A program made the translations under genes and the position numbers. From NCBI RefSeq assembly GCF_029714285.1, contig NZ_CP121663.1, forward strand, positions 1,709,802 through 1,773,801: 64,000 bases of DNA, given 5' to 3'. A model generated the notes under the pieces. That model was given only the letters and a program-made list of their open reading frames with translations. It ran no database searches and was not told the origin of the DNA. This DNA comes from Rhizobium sp. CB3090 (GTDB lineage: Bacteria; Pseudomonadota; Alphaproteobacteria; Rhizobiales; Rhizobiaceae). The first letter of the stretch is position 1, and each line of letters begins with the position of its first letter. Shown one piece after another: positions 1-8,655 of this stretch.

Positions 1-221
1 CTCCATCTCAACGCCGTCTGGTTTCCTCGATCATCGAAATCGGCCGCTCACAGAACATCGACATCGTTGCCGAAGGCGTGGAGACAATGGAGCATGCGAA
101 GATCCTGAAAGATCTTGGTTGCCATTTGCTGCAAGGCTACGCTCTGGCACGGCCAATGACCTCGAAACAATTGATCGAATTTTGCCGTGTGAAGGATGAA
201 GGGCTTACAATAGCAGGGTAG
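1..221 (+). CDS. C-terminal end of an EAL-domain (c-di-GMP phosphodiesterase) protein, partial
   Basis: The reading frame is open from the window edge to a TAG TAG double stop at 219-224. The visible ~72 residues include VAEGVET followed by LGCHLLQGYALARPM, the conserved end of EAL domains that hydrolyse cyclic di-GMP. The EAL signature and any sensor or GGDEF part lie outside the window, so neither activity nor full architecture can be judged. The next gene lies on the opposite strand and converges with it. Confidence 0.85.
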   Translation, partial: PSQRRLVSSIIEIGRSQNIDIVAEGVETMEHAKILKDLGCHLLQGYALARPMTSKQLIEFCRVKDEGLTIAG

Positions 222-308
222 TAGCTATGCTGTGTTTCCCTGCCGCAGCCTCTGGAGCAGGCGGCTTTCGGGGACGGGAGTACCGGCTGGGGGACAACGA
301 TTGCTCCG

Positions 309-1214
309 TCAACTCGCTGCATTCCTCAGATGCGCCGTCGAGTCGGTCCCGGTTCGCCGGCGCTCCAGTGCACGAGCTGATTTCCGCGCCACCCGCAGCT
401 CGGCGAGCGTCGGCTGCCACCAAAGGGCGTCGTTGTCCGGCTGTGAACTCGGCCGAGACGGCCAGGTTTTCACGAGCTCATCGAAGGTACCCGGACGCCA
501 GCGTCCCCAGATGTAATCGTCGTTCTGAGGAAAACCAGCGTAGAAAGAGCGAAGGGTTTCCGGCTCAACGAGTTCTCCGTCGAAGCCTGTGAACACGACG
601 ATGCCGTAGGCTCGCGTCATCACGGGGCGATCAAGGGGCGGAAGTTGATCCGGCCTCAAAGGATGGCGCCGGCGGCGACGTTCAGCCGCACGGGCACGCG
701 ATGCTCGTTCTTCCTCGGATCCACGTCTCTCCGCCTGCCGCCGCTTACGCTCCTCAGGCTCATTGCGCCTGGCGGCGGCCTCGATCCGGCCCCAGCGTCG
801 ACGCAAGTCTTCATAGGATCGATAAGGAATGCTCCAAACCCGGTTGTCCGCGTCCCACGAGGCAAATGGCACTTCCCGCATCTCATCGACGACTGTGCGA
901 GAGTAAGGCGTTCTCACCTCCAGACGATCGTCCTGCACGAGAAGATACTTCGAAAGAATCGGGTCGAAAGCGTAGGCGTCACGGCCCTTGATGTCGGCAT
1001 AGGCATCCGCGGCAGCGGCTTCGCGCTCCAGCCAGCGGTCGAAGCGCCGGGACGCCGTCTTTCCCGGAACGAACCAGGCTTTCAGATCGTCGCTCCAACG
1101 GGCACGCGGAAAGCTTTTGCGGAACCGTTCGACCGTCATCCGGTCGTAGGGGAAGGTTGCCGTCGCGCCGGGCCGATCGTCCGTTTTGGTGCTTTTCTCT
1201 TCGCCGCTCTTCAT
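309..1214 (-). CDS. Hypothetical protein with two HARP-like repeats
   Basis: The product is 301 residues, basic and arginine-rich, with no signal peptide or membrane segment. Two related segments are visible: residues ~22-62 (FPYDRMTVERFRKSFPRARW ... KAWFVP) and ~100-140 (TPYSRTVVDEMREVPFASWD ... RVWSIP). Both follow the pattern PY-x-hydrophobic ... ARW/ASWD-x5-W-x-(V/I)P-x-Y/F of the HARP domain, found in SMARCAL1-type annealing helicases. No helicase motif is present. An Arg/Glu-rich linker (~150-190) precedes a C-terminal part that I do not recognise. The ATG at 1214 is the first usable start; the SD is weak. A DNA-binding role is inference only. Confidence 0.6.
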   Translation of the reverse strand: MKSGEEKSTKTDDRPGATATFPYDRMTVERFRKSFPRARWSDDLKAWFVPGKTASRRFDRWLEREAAAADAYADIKGRDAYAFDPILSKYLLVQDDRLEVRTPYSRTVVDEMREVPFASWDADNRVWSIPYRSYEDLRRRWGRIEAAARRNEPEERKRRQAERRGSEEERASRARAAERRRRRHPLRPDQLPPLDRPVMTRAYGIVVFTGFDGELVEPETLRSFYAGFPQNDDYIWGRWRPGTFDELVKTWPSRPSSQPDNDALWWQPTLAELRVARKSARALERRRTGTDSTAHLRNAAS

Positions 1215-1452
1215 GTTCGTCGTGCTGCATTCGCCGCCACTTCAACGATGAACGCGTTGACGCAGGTTGCGGTTCATGAAACCTGCACACCTTTGGCCGA
1301 TCTCCCGGAAGGTGATGCAAAGCTGCTCGACGGGCGAGATGGAATGCTCCCATTCACTCCGCCAGCACCCGACAGCAGACAGCACGTAGGCGGAACCGGG
1401 CTCAGAATGAAACAAGGGCCTCCAAGGCTCTTGTTATCAGCACCTTTCTCCC

Positions 1453-2997
1453 TCAGTACCAGCTATCGGCCATCGACGACTTGCGTCTGCCTACAAAATC
1501 ACACAGGGCCTCATCAAGCGCAACGTCGAGAGGTGGCGCTTCGTAGTCTGCGAGCGTCCTTTTCCATTGGCGGTTGGCGCGCGTCGCAATGTCGGTCGAT
1601 CCGCCCTCCTCGCTCCACTTCTCGAAAGGCTCATTGTCCGACAGCGTCGTTTGCCAAAAGGCGGTCTGATAGTTTCGCATCGTGTGGGCGGAGCCGAGGA
1701 AATGGCTGCCGGGACCCACTTCTTCGAACGCGTCGAAGGCCAGCGTGTTGTCATCGACGGTGACGCCGGCGAGATAGGAATGGAGCGCGCCGCAGAGATC
1801 TGCGTCCATTACGAATTTTTCGTAAGACATGGACAGCAGACCATCGAGGAAGCCGGCAGAGTGCAGGATGAAATTCGCTCCGCAGTGAATGGCCGACAGC
1901 ATGGACATCAGCCCCTCCTGCATGGCCTGACCGTCGGGGAGTTTGGAGTTGGAGAAGTTGCCCGCGCAGCGCAAAGGCAGCTTCAGCCGCCGTGCAAGCT
2001 GCCCGATCACCATCGAGCCGATGGCCGGTTCAGGGGTGCCGAAGGTGGGCGATCCCGATCGCAGCGACATGGACGACAGGAAATTGCCGAAGATAACCGG
2101 CGCGCCTTTGCGTTCGAGCTGCGTCAGAGCGCAGCCTGCGAGCGTTTCCGCATAGGATTGAGCGATAGCCCCCGCGTTCGTGACAGGCCCCATCGCGCCA
2201 CCGAGGATGAACGGCACGATGACGGCCGCTTGGTTGGCACGGGCATAGGCCCGCAGCGATCTTGTCATGGTGCCGTCCCAGACAAGTGGCGAGTTCACAT
2301 TGACGTTGCCCAGGATGACGCAGTTCTGGTCGACGAAGTCCGCGCCGAAGAGGATCCGCGTCATCTCGATCGAATCCTCGGCACGCTCCTCCGCCGTCAC
2401 CGATCCCATGAACGGGCGGTCGGAATATTTGATGTGGCTGTAGACCATATCGAGGTGACGTTTGTTCACCGGCACGTCGACCGGCTCGCAGATCGTGCCG
2501 CCGGAATGGTGCAGCCATGGGCTTGCTTGAGCGAGCTTGATGAAATTGCGAAAGTCTTCGATGGTCCCGTACCGACGGCCTTTATCCAGATCCATGACGA
2601 AAGGCGAACCGTAGGCCGGCGAGAAGACCACATTGCCTCCCCCGATCTGCACGCTGTTCGCCGGATTGCGGGCGTGCTGGGTGAAGACGCTCGGGGCAGA
2701 AGAGACAATCTCGTGAAGCATTCCCGGTTCGAAGCGAACGCGCACGCCGTCCACCTTGGCCCCAGCCTTCTTCCAGTGTTCGACAGCAACCGGATCGTCG
2801 CGAAATTCTATTCCGATTTCTGCCAGAATGCGGTCCGCGATACGTTCGATCTTTTGGAGGTTCTCTTCCGAGAGGATGTCATAGGTCGGGATGTTGCGGA
2901 CGATATAGGGAACATGAACCTTCCCCATGCCGTCGCGTCGGGCGGATCGCCCACTGCGTCCACGTCTGCCAGCACTCTCTTCAATTGCCTCGGTCAT
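1453..2997 (-). CDS. Trimethylamine methyltransferase (MttB) family protein, non-pyrrolysine type
   Basis: The 514-residue product resembles MttB-superfamily corrinoid methyltransferases, which move a methyl group from a quaternary or tertiary amine to a corrinoid protein. Recognisable stretches are the start near VPYIVRNIPTYDILSEE and the long barrel core with GNVNVNSPLVWDG and ILGGAMGPVTNAGAIAQSYAE. There is no in-frame TAG, so it belongs to the non-Pyl subgroup that includes glycine betaine methyltransferase; the substrate cannot be read from sequence. The open frame runs up to 3336, but that extension is antisense to the lysR gene. ATG at 2997 or 3009 is the likely start. No corrinoid protein gene is adjacent. 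Confidence 0.8.
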   Translation of the reverse strand: MTEAIEESAGRRGRSGRSARRDGMGKVHVPYIVRNIPTYDILSEENLQKIERIADRILAEIGIEFRDDPVAVEHWKKAGAKVDGVRVRFEPGMLHEIVSSAPSVFTQHARNPANSVQIGGGNVVFSPAYGSPFVMDLDKGRRYGTIEDFRNFIKLAQASPWLHHSGGTICEPVDVPVNKRHLDMVYSHIKYSDRPFMGSVTAEERAEDSIEMTRILFGADFVDQNCVILGNVNVNSPLVWDGTMTRSLRAYARANQAAVIVPFILGGAMGPVTNAGAIAQSYAETLAGCALTQLERKGAPVIFGNFLSSMSLRSGSPTFGTPEPAIGSMVIGQLARRLKLPLRCAGNFSNSKLPDGQAMQEGLMSMLSAIHCGANFILHSAGFLDGLLSMSYEKFVMDADLCGALHSYLAGVTVDDNTLAFDAFEEVGPGSHFLGSAHTMRNYQTAFWQTTLSDNEPFEKWSEEGGSTDIATRANRQWKRTLADYEAPPLDVALDEALCDFVGRRKSSMADSWY

Positions 2998-3084
2998 TTC
3001 CGCCTCCATAATCGAAGTAGAGGCTAAACGACTTTGAAGCTTTGTAACGCTGGAAAAAACTTGGCTTTTGTATAAGCTCTGTTT
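2998..3084. promoter_or_regulatory. Divergent promoter region, mttB-like gene / lysR
   Basis: An 87-bp AT-richer spacer separates the two divergent start codons. This is the usual place for a LysR-type regulator to bind and control both genes. No perfect T-N11-A palindrome stood out, so the assignment rests on arrangement. Confidence 0.45.
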
Positions 3085-4035
3085 ATGCAAACCTTCAGAA
3101 GACTTTTGCCGTCTGCCTCCAGCCTGATCATCTTCGAAGCAGCAGGAAGGCATCAAAATTTTAGTCGGGCCGCCGAAGAACTCGGCATGACCCAGGCCGC
3201 CGTCTCTTTTGCCGTGCGCAAGCTCGAAGATCAGCTTGGCATACCCCTCTTTCATCGCGAGCATCGTAGTGTCGAATTGACCGACGTGGGCGAGCGTTTC
3301 CACGCGGATGTCACCGTCGGTCTTTCGCGCATCCAAAAGTCGGCGGAGGACATCAGAACGAAAGGCCGGGAAGCCAATGTCACGCTGGCGGCTTCGACCG
3401 CATTCGGTTCCATGTGGATGCTGCCGCGTCTGGCCCGTCTCCGTGCCGATCTTCCGGACATCGATCTGCGTATCCAGACCAGCGTGCGGGACCTCGACCT
3501 AGACGAGGAGCCGATTCCGCTCGGCGTTCGCGGCGGTGATCCGGCAAGCTGGCCGCGCTATCATTCCGCCATGCTGGCGCCGGAAGTTGTTTTTCCCGTC
3601 GCAAGCGCCGGCTTTGTCGAACGGCGCGGTCTTCCCGAGCGGCCTGAAGACCTCCTGACATTACCCCTCATCCATCTGGAGGAACCCGTCAGAGCTGCCT
3701 GCGATTGGTCGGAGTGGTTCACAAGCGCGGGAGTCCGATATTCCGCTCAGGCGCGGCGGCTGGCGATCAACGATTATGTGCTCGTCATACAGGCTGTTCT
3801 GGCCGGCGAAGGCGTGGCTCTCGGCTGGCAGCATCTTATCGAGGAGCAGATCCGATCGAAAGCGCTGGTTCCGGTGGGCGGGCATGTCCTGCACACCAAC
3901 TTGGCCTTCCACGTCGTCTGGCCGCGGTCAAGAGAACTCAATGCCCAGGCAAGGCGGGTGCGCGACTGGCTGGTCGAGGAGGGACGACGTATCCCTGGTT
4001 GTGATGCAGCCTGTCGAAGTAATCCATCTTTTTGA
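3085..4035 (+). CDS. LysR-family transcriptional regulator (GcvA-like)
   Basis: The 316-residue protein has the standard LysR layout: an N-terminal winged helix-turn-helix (FSRAAEELGMTQAAVSFAVRKLEDQLGIPLFHR at residues ~27-60) and a C-terminal substrate-binding-like effector domain from ~90. The N-terminus (SASSLIIFEAAGRHQNFSRAA) resembles the GcvA subgroup that regulates glycine and one-carbon genes. Divergence from the mttB-like gene suggests it controls that gene in response to a methylated amine or a product. The 3' end overlaps the next small open frame by 32 bp. Confidence 0.9.
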   Translation: MQTFRRLLPSASSLIIFEAAGRHQNFSRAAEELGMTQAAVSFAVRKLEDQLGIPLFHREHRSVELTDVGERFHADVTVGLSRIQKSAEDIRTKGREANVTLAASTAFGSMWMLPRLARLRADLPDIDLRIQTSVRDLDLDEEPIPLGVRGGDPASWPRYHSAMLAPEVVFPVASAGFVERRGLPERPEDLLTLPLIHLEEPVRAACDWSEWFTSAGVRYSAQARRLAINDYVLVIQAVLAGEGVALGWQHLIEEQIRSKALVPVGGHVLHTNLAFHVVWPRSRELNAQARRVRDWLVEEGRRIPGCDAACRSNPSF

Positions 4036-4183
4036 ATCCGGCCCGACCGTCCTCGCAACGGATAAGTTGTCGAGGCTCCTGCAAATCGCCAAGGAGCATG
4101 ATGGAGAAATCACAGTCCTCGACGGCGAACGACCGGTCGGGGTGATTTCTCGACACGATCTCCTGAATGCAGTCAGTGGATGA
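4004..4183 (+). CDS. Small single-CBS-like protein or CBS remnant
   Basis: A 59-codon open frame starts inside the end of lysR (GTG ATG at 4001-4006). The product contains GPTVLATDKLSRLLQIAKEH followed by ITVLDGERPVGVISRHDLL, the beta-alpha-beta pattern of one CBS motif, which normally works in pairs to bind adenylyl ligands. A lone CBS motif of 59 residues is likely a fragment of a larger lost protein. It could also be a real small protein translationally coupled to lysR. Confidence 0.45.
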   Translation: MQPVEVIHLFESGPTVLATDKLSRLLQIAKEHDGEITVLDGERPVGVISRHDLLNAVSG

Positions 4184-4313
4184 CTTCGACCCCAAGCGAG
4201 CCCTCCCGACTTGTCGGGCTCTCCCAGTCCCGGCAAGCATCTTGCTGGCGCCGCCAGCGATCATCGGGCTCTTAGGGTCATTACGAAACGAGCGCTTGTG
4301 CCCAAGCCAGCTC

Positions 4314-4844
4314 TCAATCGACCGCTCCGCATTTCGACAGAATATCGTCGACAACGGAGGCGAGCGGCGCAGTGGCGTCAATGATCGTTGCTTTCTTGGG
4401 AAGATCTTCCTTCGTTGCATGCAGTCGCACCACCACGTCTCGTTCGGCTGGTTTTCCGCCAAACTCGTCTTCAGGTCTGCTGGCAAGCCGCCTCTTCAAG
4501 GTGTCCAGATCGATGTCGAGAACGAAAACTCCGTCAAACAGATCGATAAAGTGATGGAAATTCCTTGAGGCGCCGCAGAAGAAGGAGATCGGGTGGCGTC
4601 GATCGGCCACAAGGGATTTGACCCTGTCGACATCCCAAAGGTGGTGCTTGTGCCCAAAGGCCACATCCAGAATGTTCTGCTCGTGCGCAGAACCATCCAG
4701 CGGCTCACCCGTCTCGGGATCGCCTTGATAAGCCAACTCGCGGTCACCATGGATGGCGTGGTAACCGCGCTGCTGCAGTTCGGTGGCGATTGAGGTCTTG
4801 CCAGTCCCGGAAACGCCTTCGATCAAATAATTCCTAACGCCCAT
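4314..4844 (-). CDS. Small P-loop ATPase / putative kinase
   Basis: The 176-residue protein begins with a Walker A loop, GVSGTGKTS, at residues ~10-18. The fold looks like the nucleoside/shikimate kinase-type AAA_33 group: P-loop, then HAIHGDRELAY, LFDGVFVLDID, and a C-terminal RLASRPEDEFG segment that could act as a lid. Such proteins phosphorylate small molecules; the substrate is unknown. It stands alone, flanked by ~130 bp and ~235 bp of non-coding DNA, so there is no operon context. Confidence 0.75.
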   Translation of the reverse strand: MGVRNYLIEGVSGTGKTSIATELQQRGYHAIHGDRELAYQGDPETGEPLDGSAHEQNILDVAFGHKHHLWDVDRVKSLVADRRHPISFFCGASRNFHHFIDLFDGVFVLDIDLDTLKRRLASRPEDEFGGKPAERDVVVRLHATKEDLPKKATIIDATAPLASVVDDILSKCGAVD

Positions 4845-5044
4845 TACGCTCTCATTCGATTTGCCGCACGCCGATTGGCAATGACCGAGAAACCTATTGC
4901 CTTGCGACGGAGAACTTTAACAGATTTCCGGCGCGTCAACTCCAATGGCCTGCACGGCGCAGAGGGACGTTGAAGCCCGCTTTCTGCCGAAAGCCACCGT
5001 GGCGGCATTTACGACATAAGAACGCATTTTCTTAAGCCCGTAAG

Positions 5045-5071
5045 CCCGTGGCAATTCGATATCGCCACGGG
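5045..5071. terminator. Stem-loop just downstream of the HlyD-like gene
   Basis: An 8-bp perfect stem (CCCGTGGC at 5045-5052 with GCCACGGG at 5064-5071) encloses an 11-nt loop, just past the end of the minus-strand HlyD-like gene. There is no clear T-run after it, so it may be a weak terminator or an mRNA-stabilising hairpin. Confidence 0.4.
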
Positions 5072-5079
5072 AAGGACCG

Positions 5080-6237
5080 CTAGTGCTCCAAGAAGACGTA
5101 GTTCATCCAACTGCTCATGCGCAAAAGGACCTTTCGGAGGATGGCGACGTGATGCCAGTGCTCGGTATAGACTGCAACCTCCGCGACAACACCTCCCGGC
5201 AACTGATATTTGTCGGTATCCTCAAGCAATTGGATACGGGCCAATGTCTGTCCTGGAGCGGCGCGCTCGGGCGCCTGCGGGTCTATCAGCGCTCCTCCCG
5301 GCTGAAGCTGGCCTTGGGCCATCACATCGATGACCTCTTGGACGCGCGCTTTGAATATTTTGCCGGGCACCGCTTTGAAAGCGACCTCCGCATCATCGCC
5401 AACGCGTACGCGTTGCAGTGAGTTCTGAATGAACGCTGCCGCCAGCATACGGTCCTCGCTGTTGATGAACACCATGACGGGGCGCAGCGGCAAGGGATTG
5501 GCCATCATCCCCGGACGGAGAAAGACCTGGGTCACATAGCCGTCGCTTGGGGCGCGAACCGTCGTCTGGTCAAGTTCGTATTCGGCATTACCCAGCTCCG
5601 CCTTCAATCGGGCGACGGTTGGATTCGTGCCGTTGATTTCGGATTCATAGGCCAGCCTCGCCTGAGTTGCTTGAGCACGTGCCGTATCGGCGGTCGCTTC
5701 TGCGGTCAGATAGAGCCCGCGCCTATTTTCGACCTCGAGCTCGGAATAAACAGCGCCCCTACCGCTGGATTTTGCATTCTCGTTTGCCTGCTGGAATTTC
5801 GTGAATGCCTGCAGGGAGCGGTCGCGTGATGCCTCAGCTCCGGTGACCGCGGCATTAGCAGCATCGAGCGCAGCCTTCAATTGAAGAACCGTCTGCTCGG
5901 CCTCGGCCAGAGCTGCCTTCTTCTGATCGACGACAAATTGATAAGGTCGCGGATCAATGCGGAAGAGCACGTCGCCCTTCTTCAGCGGCTTGTTTGGCGT
6001 GACAGGCACTTCCACGACCTGGCCTCCGACGACCGGGATGACAGGTGCCGAGGTGAAATAGACGCGTCCGTCTCCGGAATAAGGATGGTTGTAGCTCATG
6101 ATGAGCAGCAGGCCGGAGATCAGGAAGATTCCGCCCAGAACGGCCGTCGCGAGTGTCCATTGGTTTACCGGGATCCGGAATATCTTGAAGATTGTCCAGC
6201 AGATCGCGGCATAGGTGAGTATCAGGAGCAGATCCAT
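5080..6237 (-). CDS. HlyD-family membrane fusion protein (YiaV/YibH type)
   Basis: The 385-residue protein has two hydrophobic N-terminal segments (residues ~2-22 and ~30-50). A first biotinyl-lipoyl half (VVGGQVVEVPVTPNKPLKKGDVLFRID), a long alpha-helical coiled-coil region (~90-190) and the matching second half with a beta-barrel (TTVRAPSDGYVTQVFLRPGM) follow. This is the periplasmic adaptor architecture used by export pumps. Its ATG overlaps the stop codon of the DUF3302 gene by one base (TGATG), so the two are translationally coupled, as in the yiaW-yiaV pair of enterobacteria. No inner-membrane pump or outer-membrane channel gene is adjacent. Confidence 0.9.
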   Translation of the reverse strand: MDLLLILTYAAICWTIFKIFRIPVNQWTLATAVLGGIFLISGLLLIMSYNHPYSGDGRVYFTSAPVIPVVGGQVVEVPVTPNKPLKKGDVLFRIDPRPYQFVVDQKKAALAEAEQTVLQLKAALDAANAAVTGAEASRDRSLQAFTKFQQANENAKSSGRGAVYSELEVENRRGLYLTAEATADTARAQATQARLAYESEINGTNPTVARLKAELGNAEYELDQTTVRAPSDGYVTQVFLRPGMMANPLPLRPVMVFINSEDRMLAAAFIQNSLQRVRVGDDAEVAFKAVPGKIFKARVQEVIDVMAQGQLQPGGALIDPQAPERAAPGQTLARIQLLEDTDKYQLPGGVVAEVAVYTEHWHHVAILRKVLLRMSSWMNYVFLEH

Positions 6238-6593
6238 CAGACTTTCTCCTTCTCCAGCGGGAGCGCTTCGAGCTCGGCAATCCGGGCGTGAAGACGCGCG
6301 ATTTCAGCATTTGTCTCCGCTTCATTTGTCTCCGCTTCGCGCGAAAGCTTGCCGTCGGGCTGGATTCCCCAGCCGCGGTCCTCCCGGTAAAGCGTTGCCC
6401 AGATGAACAGAAACGGCCAGATGGCGTGCAGGGTGAACAGGCTCACCCATCCGGCAACGTGGATCGCATCCTGATGAGGATGATTGCGAGCCTTGGCAAT
6501 CAGGTGGGGGATGTCATGAATCGCTATCACCGCATAGAACAGAGTGACCACTACGAAAATCAGGACCCCAAGTGCAAAATAGTCGAGAAACAC
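6237..6593 (-). CDS. DUF3302 inner-membrane protein (YiaW-like)
   Basis: The 118-residue protein has two membrane segments (residues ~5-27 and ~48-70) and HDIPHLIAKARNHPHQDAIHVAGWVSLFTLH, the conserved DUF3302 core. The C-terminus is a charged helix with a short duplicated EAETN unit, encoded by a tandem DNA repeat near 6315. Genes of this family almost always precede an HlyD-like adaptor, as here. The biochemical role is unknown; a partner in export across the inner membrane is a reasonable inference. Confidence 0.88.
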   Translation of the reverse strand: MFLDYFALGVLIFVVVTLFYAVIAIHDIPHLIAKARNHPHQDAIHVAGWVSLFTLHAIWPFLFIWATLYREDRGWGIQPDGKLSREAETNEAETNAEIARLHARIAELEALPLEKEKV

Positions 6594-6733
6594 GGTTCCT
6601 CCTTTTCGGCTCGTGGCGGAGCCGACCGGCCGTAGTCAAGGAGGAGATAGTAGCGCTGCCGGACCTCAAACGCCTGTAGCATCACGTATCGTCTATTGGC
6701 CGCTCCCTCGTCACATCGGCAGAACGCCGGGCT

Positions 6734-8524
6734 TCAGGGTGTAATCGCGATGCCGGCGCCTTTTAAACCTGCCAGAAAAAGGTCTTGATCCGAGGGCCGC
6801 TGCAGCCGCTTTGCGACCTCCCCGCGGATATTGGCCAGCAGCACGGGCGCGTTCGATTTCAGCCACTCCTGTTCACGACCGGCTTCGTCGAGCTTGCCCT
6901 GAGCACCCAGAATCGCGAGCAGAACAAGATGGTACATGGGGTTATATTTGAGATCTGCCATATGGACCCACAGTTCGGCCGCCTGGTAATCACGCCGCAT
7001 ATAAGCGCACATCGCCATGCCCACTTCATAATATCCAATGGGGCCAGGGTTTCTGCTGATGGCTGTCGACATCAGTTCGCAGCCCGTTTCCCACCTGCCG
7101 GAGAAGGCGAGCCTGAAACCATATTCCCCTGAGACTTCCGTGTCGTTCGGATTGATCGCATAGGCGGCGGCTCCCTCCTTCAATGCGGCGTCTACGTCGC
7201 CGTTGAAAAAGTTCGCAAGCATCAAGGCCTGCAACGCCCGTGCATTCTGAGGATCAAGATCCACAGCACGCTTTGCCGTTTCAAGAGCCAGCTTCAAGGG
7301 ACGCCCCGATTGCGGCGTGTCCAGGCGGTATTGGAAGCGAACCTCGTCCAGATAGGTCAGAGAGAGCAATGCCCATAAGGTCGCATAGGTCGGAAGACGC
7401 TCGGTCGTACGCTTGAGGCAATCTTGCACTGCCGCGTGGTTTTGCGGGTTCAGTTCGCTTCGGTAGTTGTAATAGGACAAGGTACACGCGTAAGCGTCCC
7501 AGTCGTCAGGGGGAGACTCGGTCAGGCGCGCGGCGTCAGCCTGGAAGATCAGGCCGTAGGGCTGGGCGACAGCCGTCGCAACCCGCTGTGCGACATCCGC
7601 CTCGACGTCCAGCATATCCTGCACTCGAAGGTCCCTATCGTAATTGTCCGCCCAAATCACCGATCCATCGGAACGGCGGACGAGCCTGGTCGTCAGCCGA
7701 AGCTTGTTTCCGTCAACGCGCACACCTCCCTGAAGTGCGAAACGCGGTTCTTCCACCCGGACGTCCGGTCTGGAAGGCGGTTGTTTTGCGATGACGGCGA
7801 TCTCCTTGAATTTCGCAAGCTCGCCAATGACTTCTTCCGTGAGCCCGCGGGCGATGTCAGCGGACCCGCCCTCTTTTGAAATTTCTTCGAAAGATTCGAC
7901 GAGAACCTTGGGAACGGTCACTCCCGCCGCGACCGGAGCGATATTTTGAGCGCCGCGCGATGAAAAGAGGACGACGCTGAGCGGTGGGACAACGGCGACA
8001 AACATCGCCAAGGCTATTGCCGCTGCGATCGCGTACCACAGCCACACGGGCGGCGGTGCCCCATCCATGCGATCGGCCGCAGTCATCGGCTTCTGCATTT
8101 CAGGTGCTGTCTCCGGGACATCTTTCGTCTCGAACAGATCGGGCAATATCTCGGCAACAGTGGCGTACCGAAAGCAGGGTATGTAGGCCCCTTTCGGTAT
8201 GGTAATGACGATCCGGTCGGCCCTCCCCGCAACCAGATAGTAGCGTTCGAGGCCTCGACGAATCCGGCCCGCTTCTATTCTGACGACCGGATCGTTTTGC
8301 GCGTCGAACGATGCATCCCGGGCAAAAACCTCCTGTGCGATCGTATAGGCCTTGAGGTAGTCGGCACGTCCTGCGAGCGTCTCTTCGACGATATATTCCA
8401 AAAACCTGCGGCCCCGTTCCGGTGCCAAAAACTCTTCACTTGAAAGGATACGTTGAAGCTGCTCTCTGATCTCCCACATGTCAGGGGAGGACGCGTCGTC
8501 CCCGCTTGCCCAAGCGCTCTGCAT
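6734..8524 (-). CDS. TolB-like / TPR signalling protein with one transmembrane segment (cyclase-associated family, no cyclase domain)
   Basis: The 596-residue protein has three parts. Residues ~15-115 form a cytoplasmic domain common in rhizobial regulators (LQRILSSEEF ... RGRRFLEYIVEETLAGRADYLKAYTIA ... DPVVRIEAGRIRRGLERYY). One transmembrane helix follows at ~158-190. A TolB-like amino-terminal fold (~205-330) and TPR-type helices to the end complete it. Relatives are often labelled adenylate cyclase, but no cyclase catalytic motif is present. It probably senses or scaffolds at the membrane; target and ligand are unknown. The gene is monocistronic and divergent from the small gene at 8656. 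Confidence 0.75.
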   Translation of the reverse strand: MQSAWASGDDASSPDMWEIREQLQRILSSEEFLAPERGRRFLEYIVEETLAGRADYLKAYTIAQEVFARDASFDAQNDPVVRIEAGRIRRGLERYYLVAGRADRIVITIPKGAYIPCFRYATVAEILPDLFETKDVPETAPEMQKPMTAADRMDGAPPPVWLWYAIAAAIALAMFVAVVPPLSVVLFSSRGAQNIAPVAAGVTVPKVLVESFEEISKEGGSADIARGLTEEVIGELAKFKEIAVIAKQPPSRPDVRVEEPRFALQGGVRVDGNKLRLTTRLVRRSDGSVIWADNYDRDLRVQDMLDVEADVAQRVATAVAQPYGLIFQADAARLTESPPDDWDAYACTLSYYNYRSELNPQNHAAVQDCLKRTTERLPTYATLWALLSLTYLDEVRFQYRLDTPQSGRPLKLALETAKRAVDLDPQNARALQALMLANFFNGDVDAALKEGAAAYAINPNDTEVSGEYGFRLAFSGRWETGCELMSTAISRNPGPIGYYEVGMAMCAYMRRDYQAAELWVHMADLKYNPMYHLVLLAILGAQGKLDEAGREQEWLKSNAPVLLANIRGEVAKRLQRPSDQDLFLAGLKGAGIAITP

Positions 8525-8655
8525 AGTGTCCCCCTACGACCGTGCTGGTCGTCTTGCCGCCCTTGTATGTTCATGTATATTACGCCTCTATTTTAGATTA
8601 TGACAATATAATGTCTCCGTCTGCTTGACGTGATCATGACGAGCGGGGCGGAGAG

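Noticed and set aside
1453..2997. Pyrrolysine-containing trimethylamine methyltransferase
   Set aside because: No in-frame TAG codon and no Pyl machinery is seen.
1567..3027. 486-codon plus-strand frame opposite the MttB-like gene
   Set aside because: Antisense shadow with random-looking protein and no SD.
3010..3336. N-terminal extension of the MttB-like frame to 3336
   Set aside because: It lies antisense to the lysR gene, and family alignment by eye begins near the MTEA/MEAE start.
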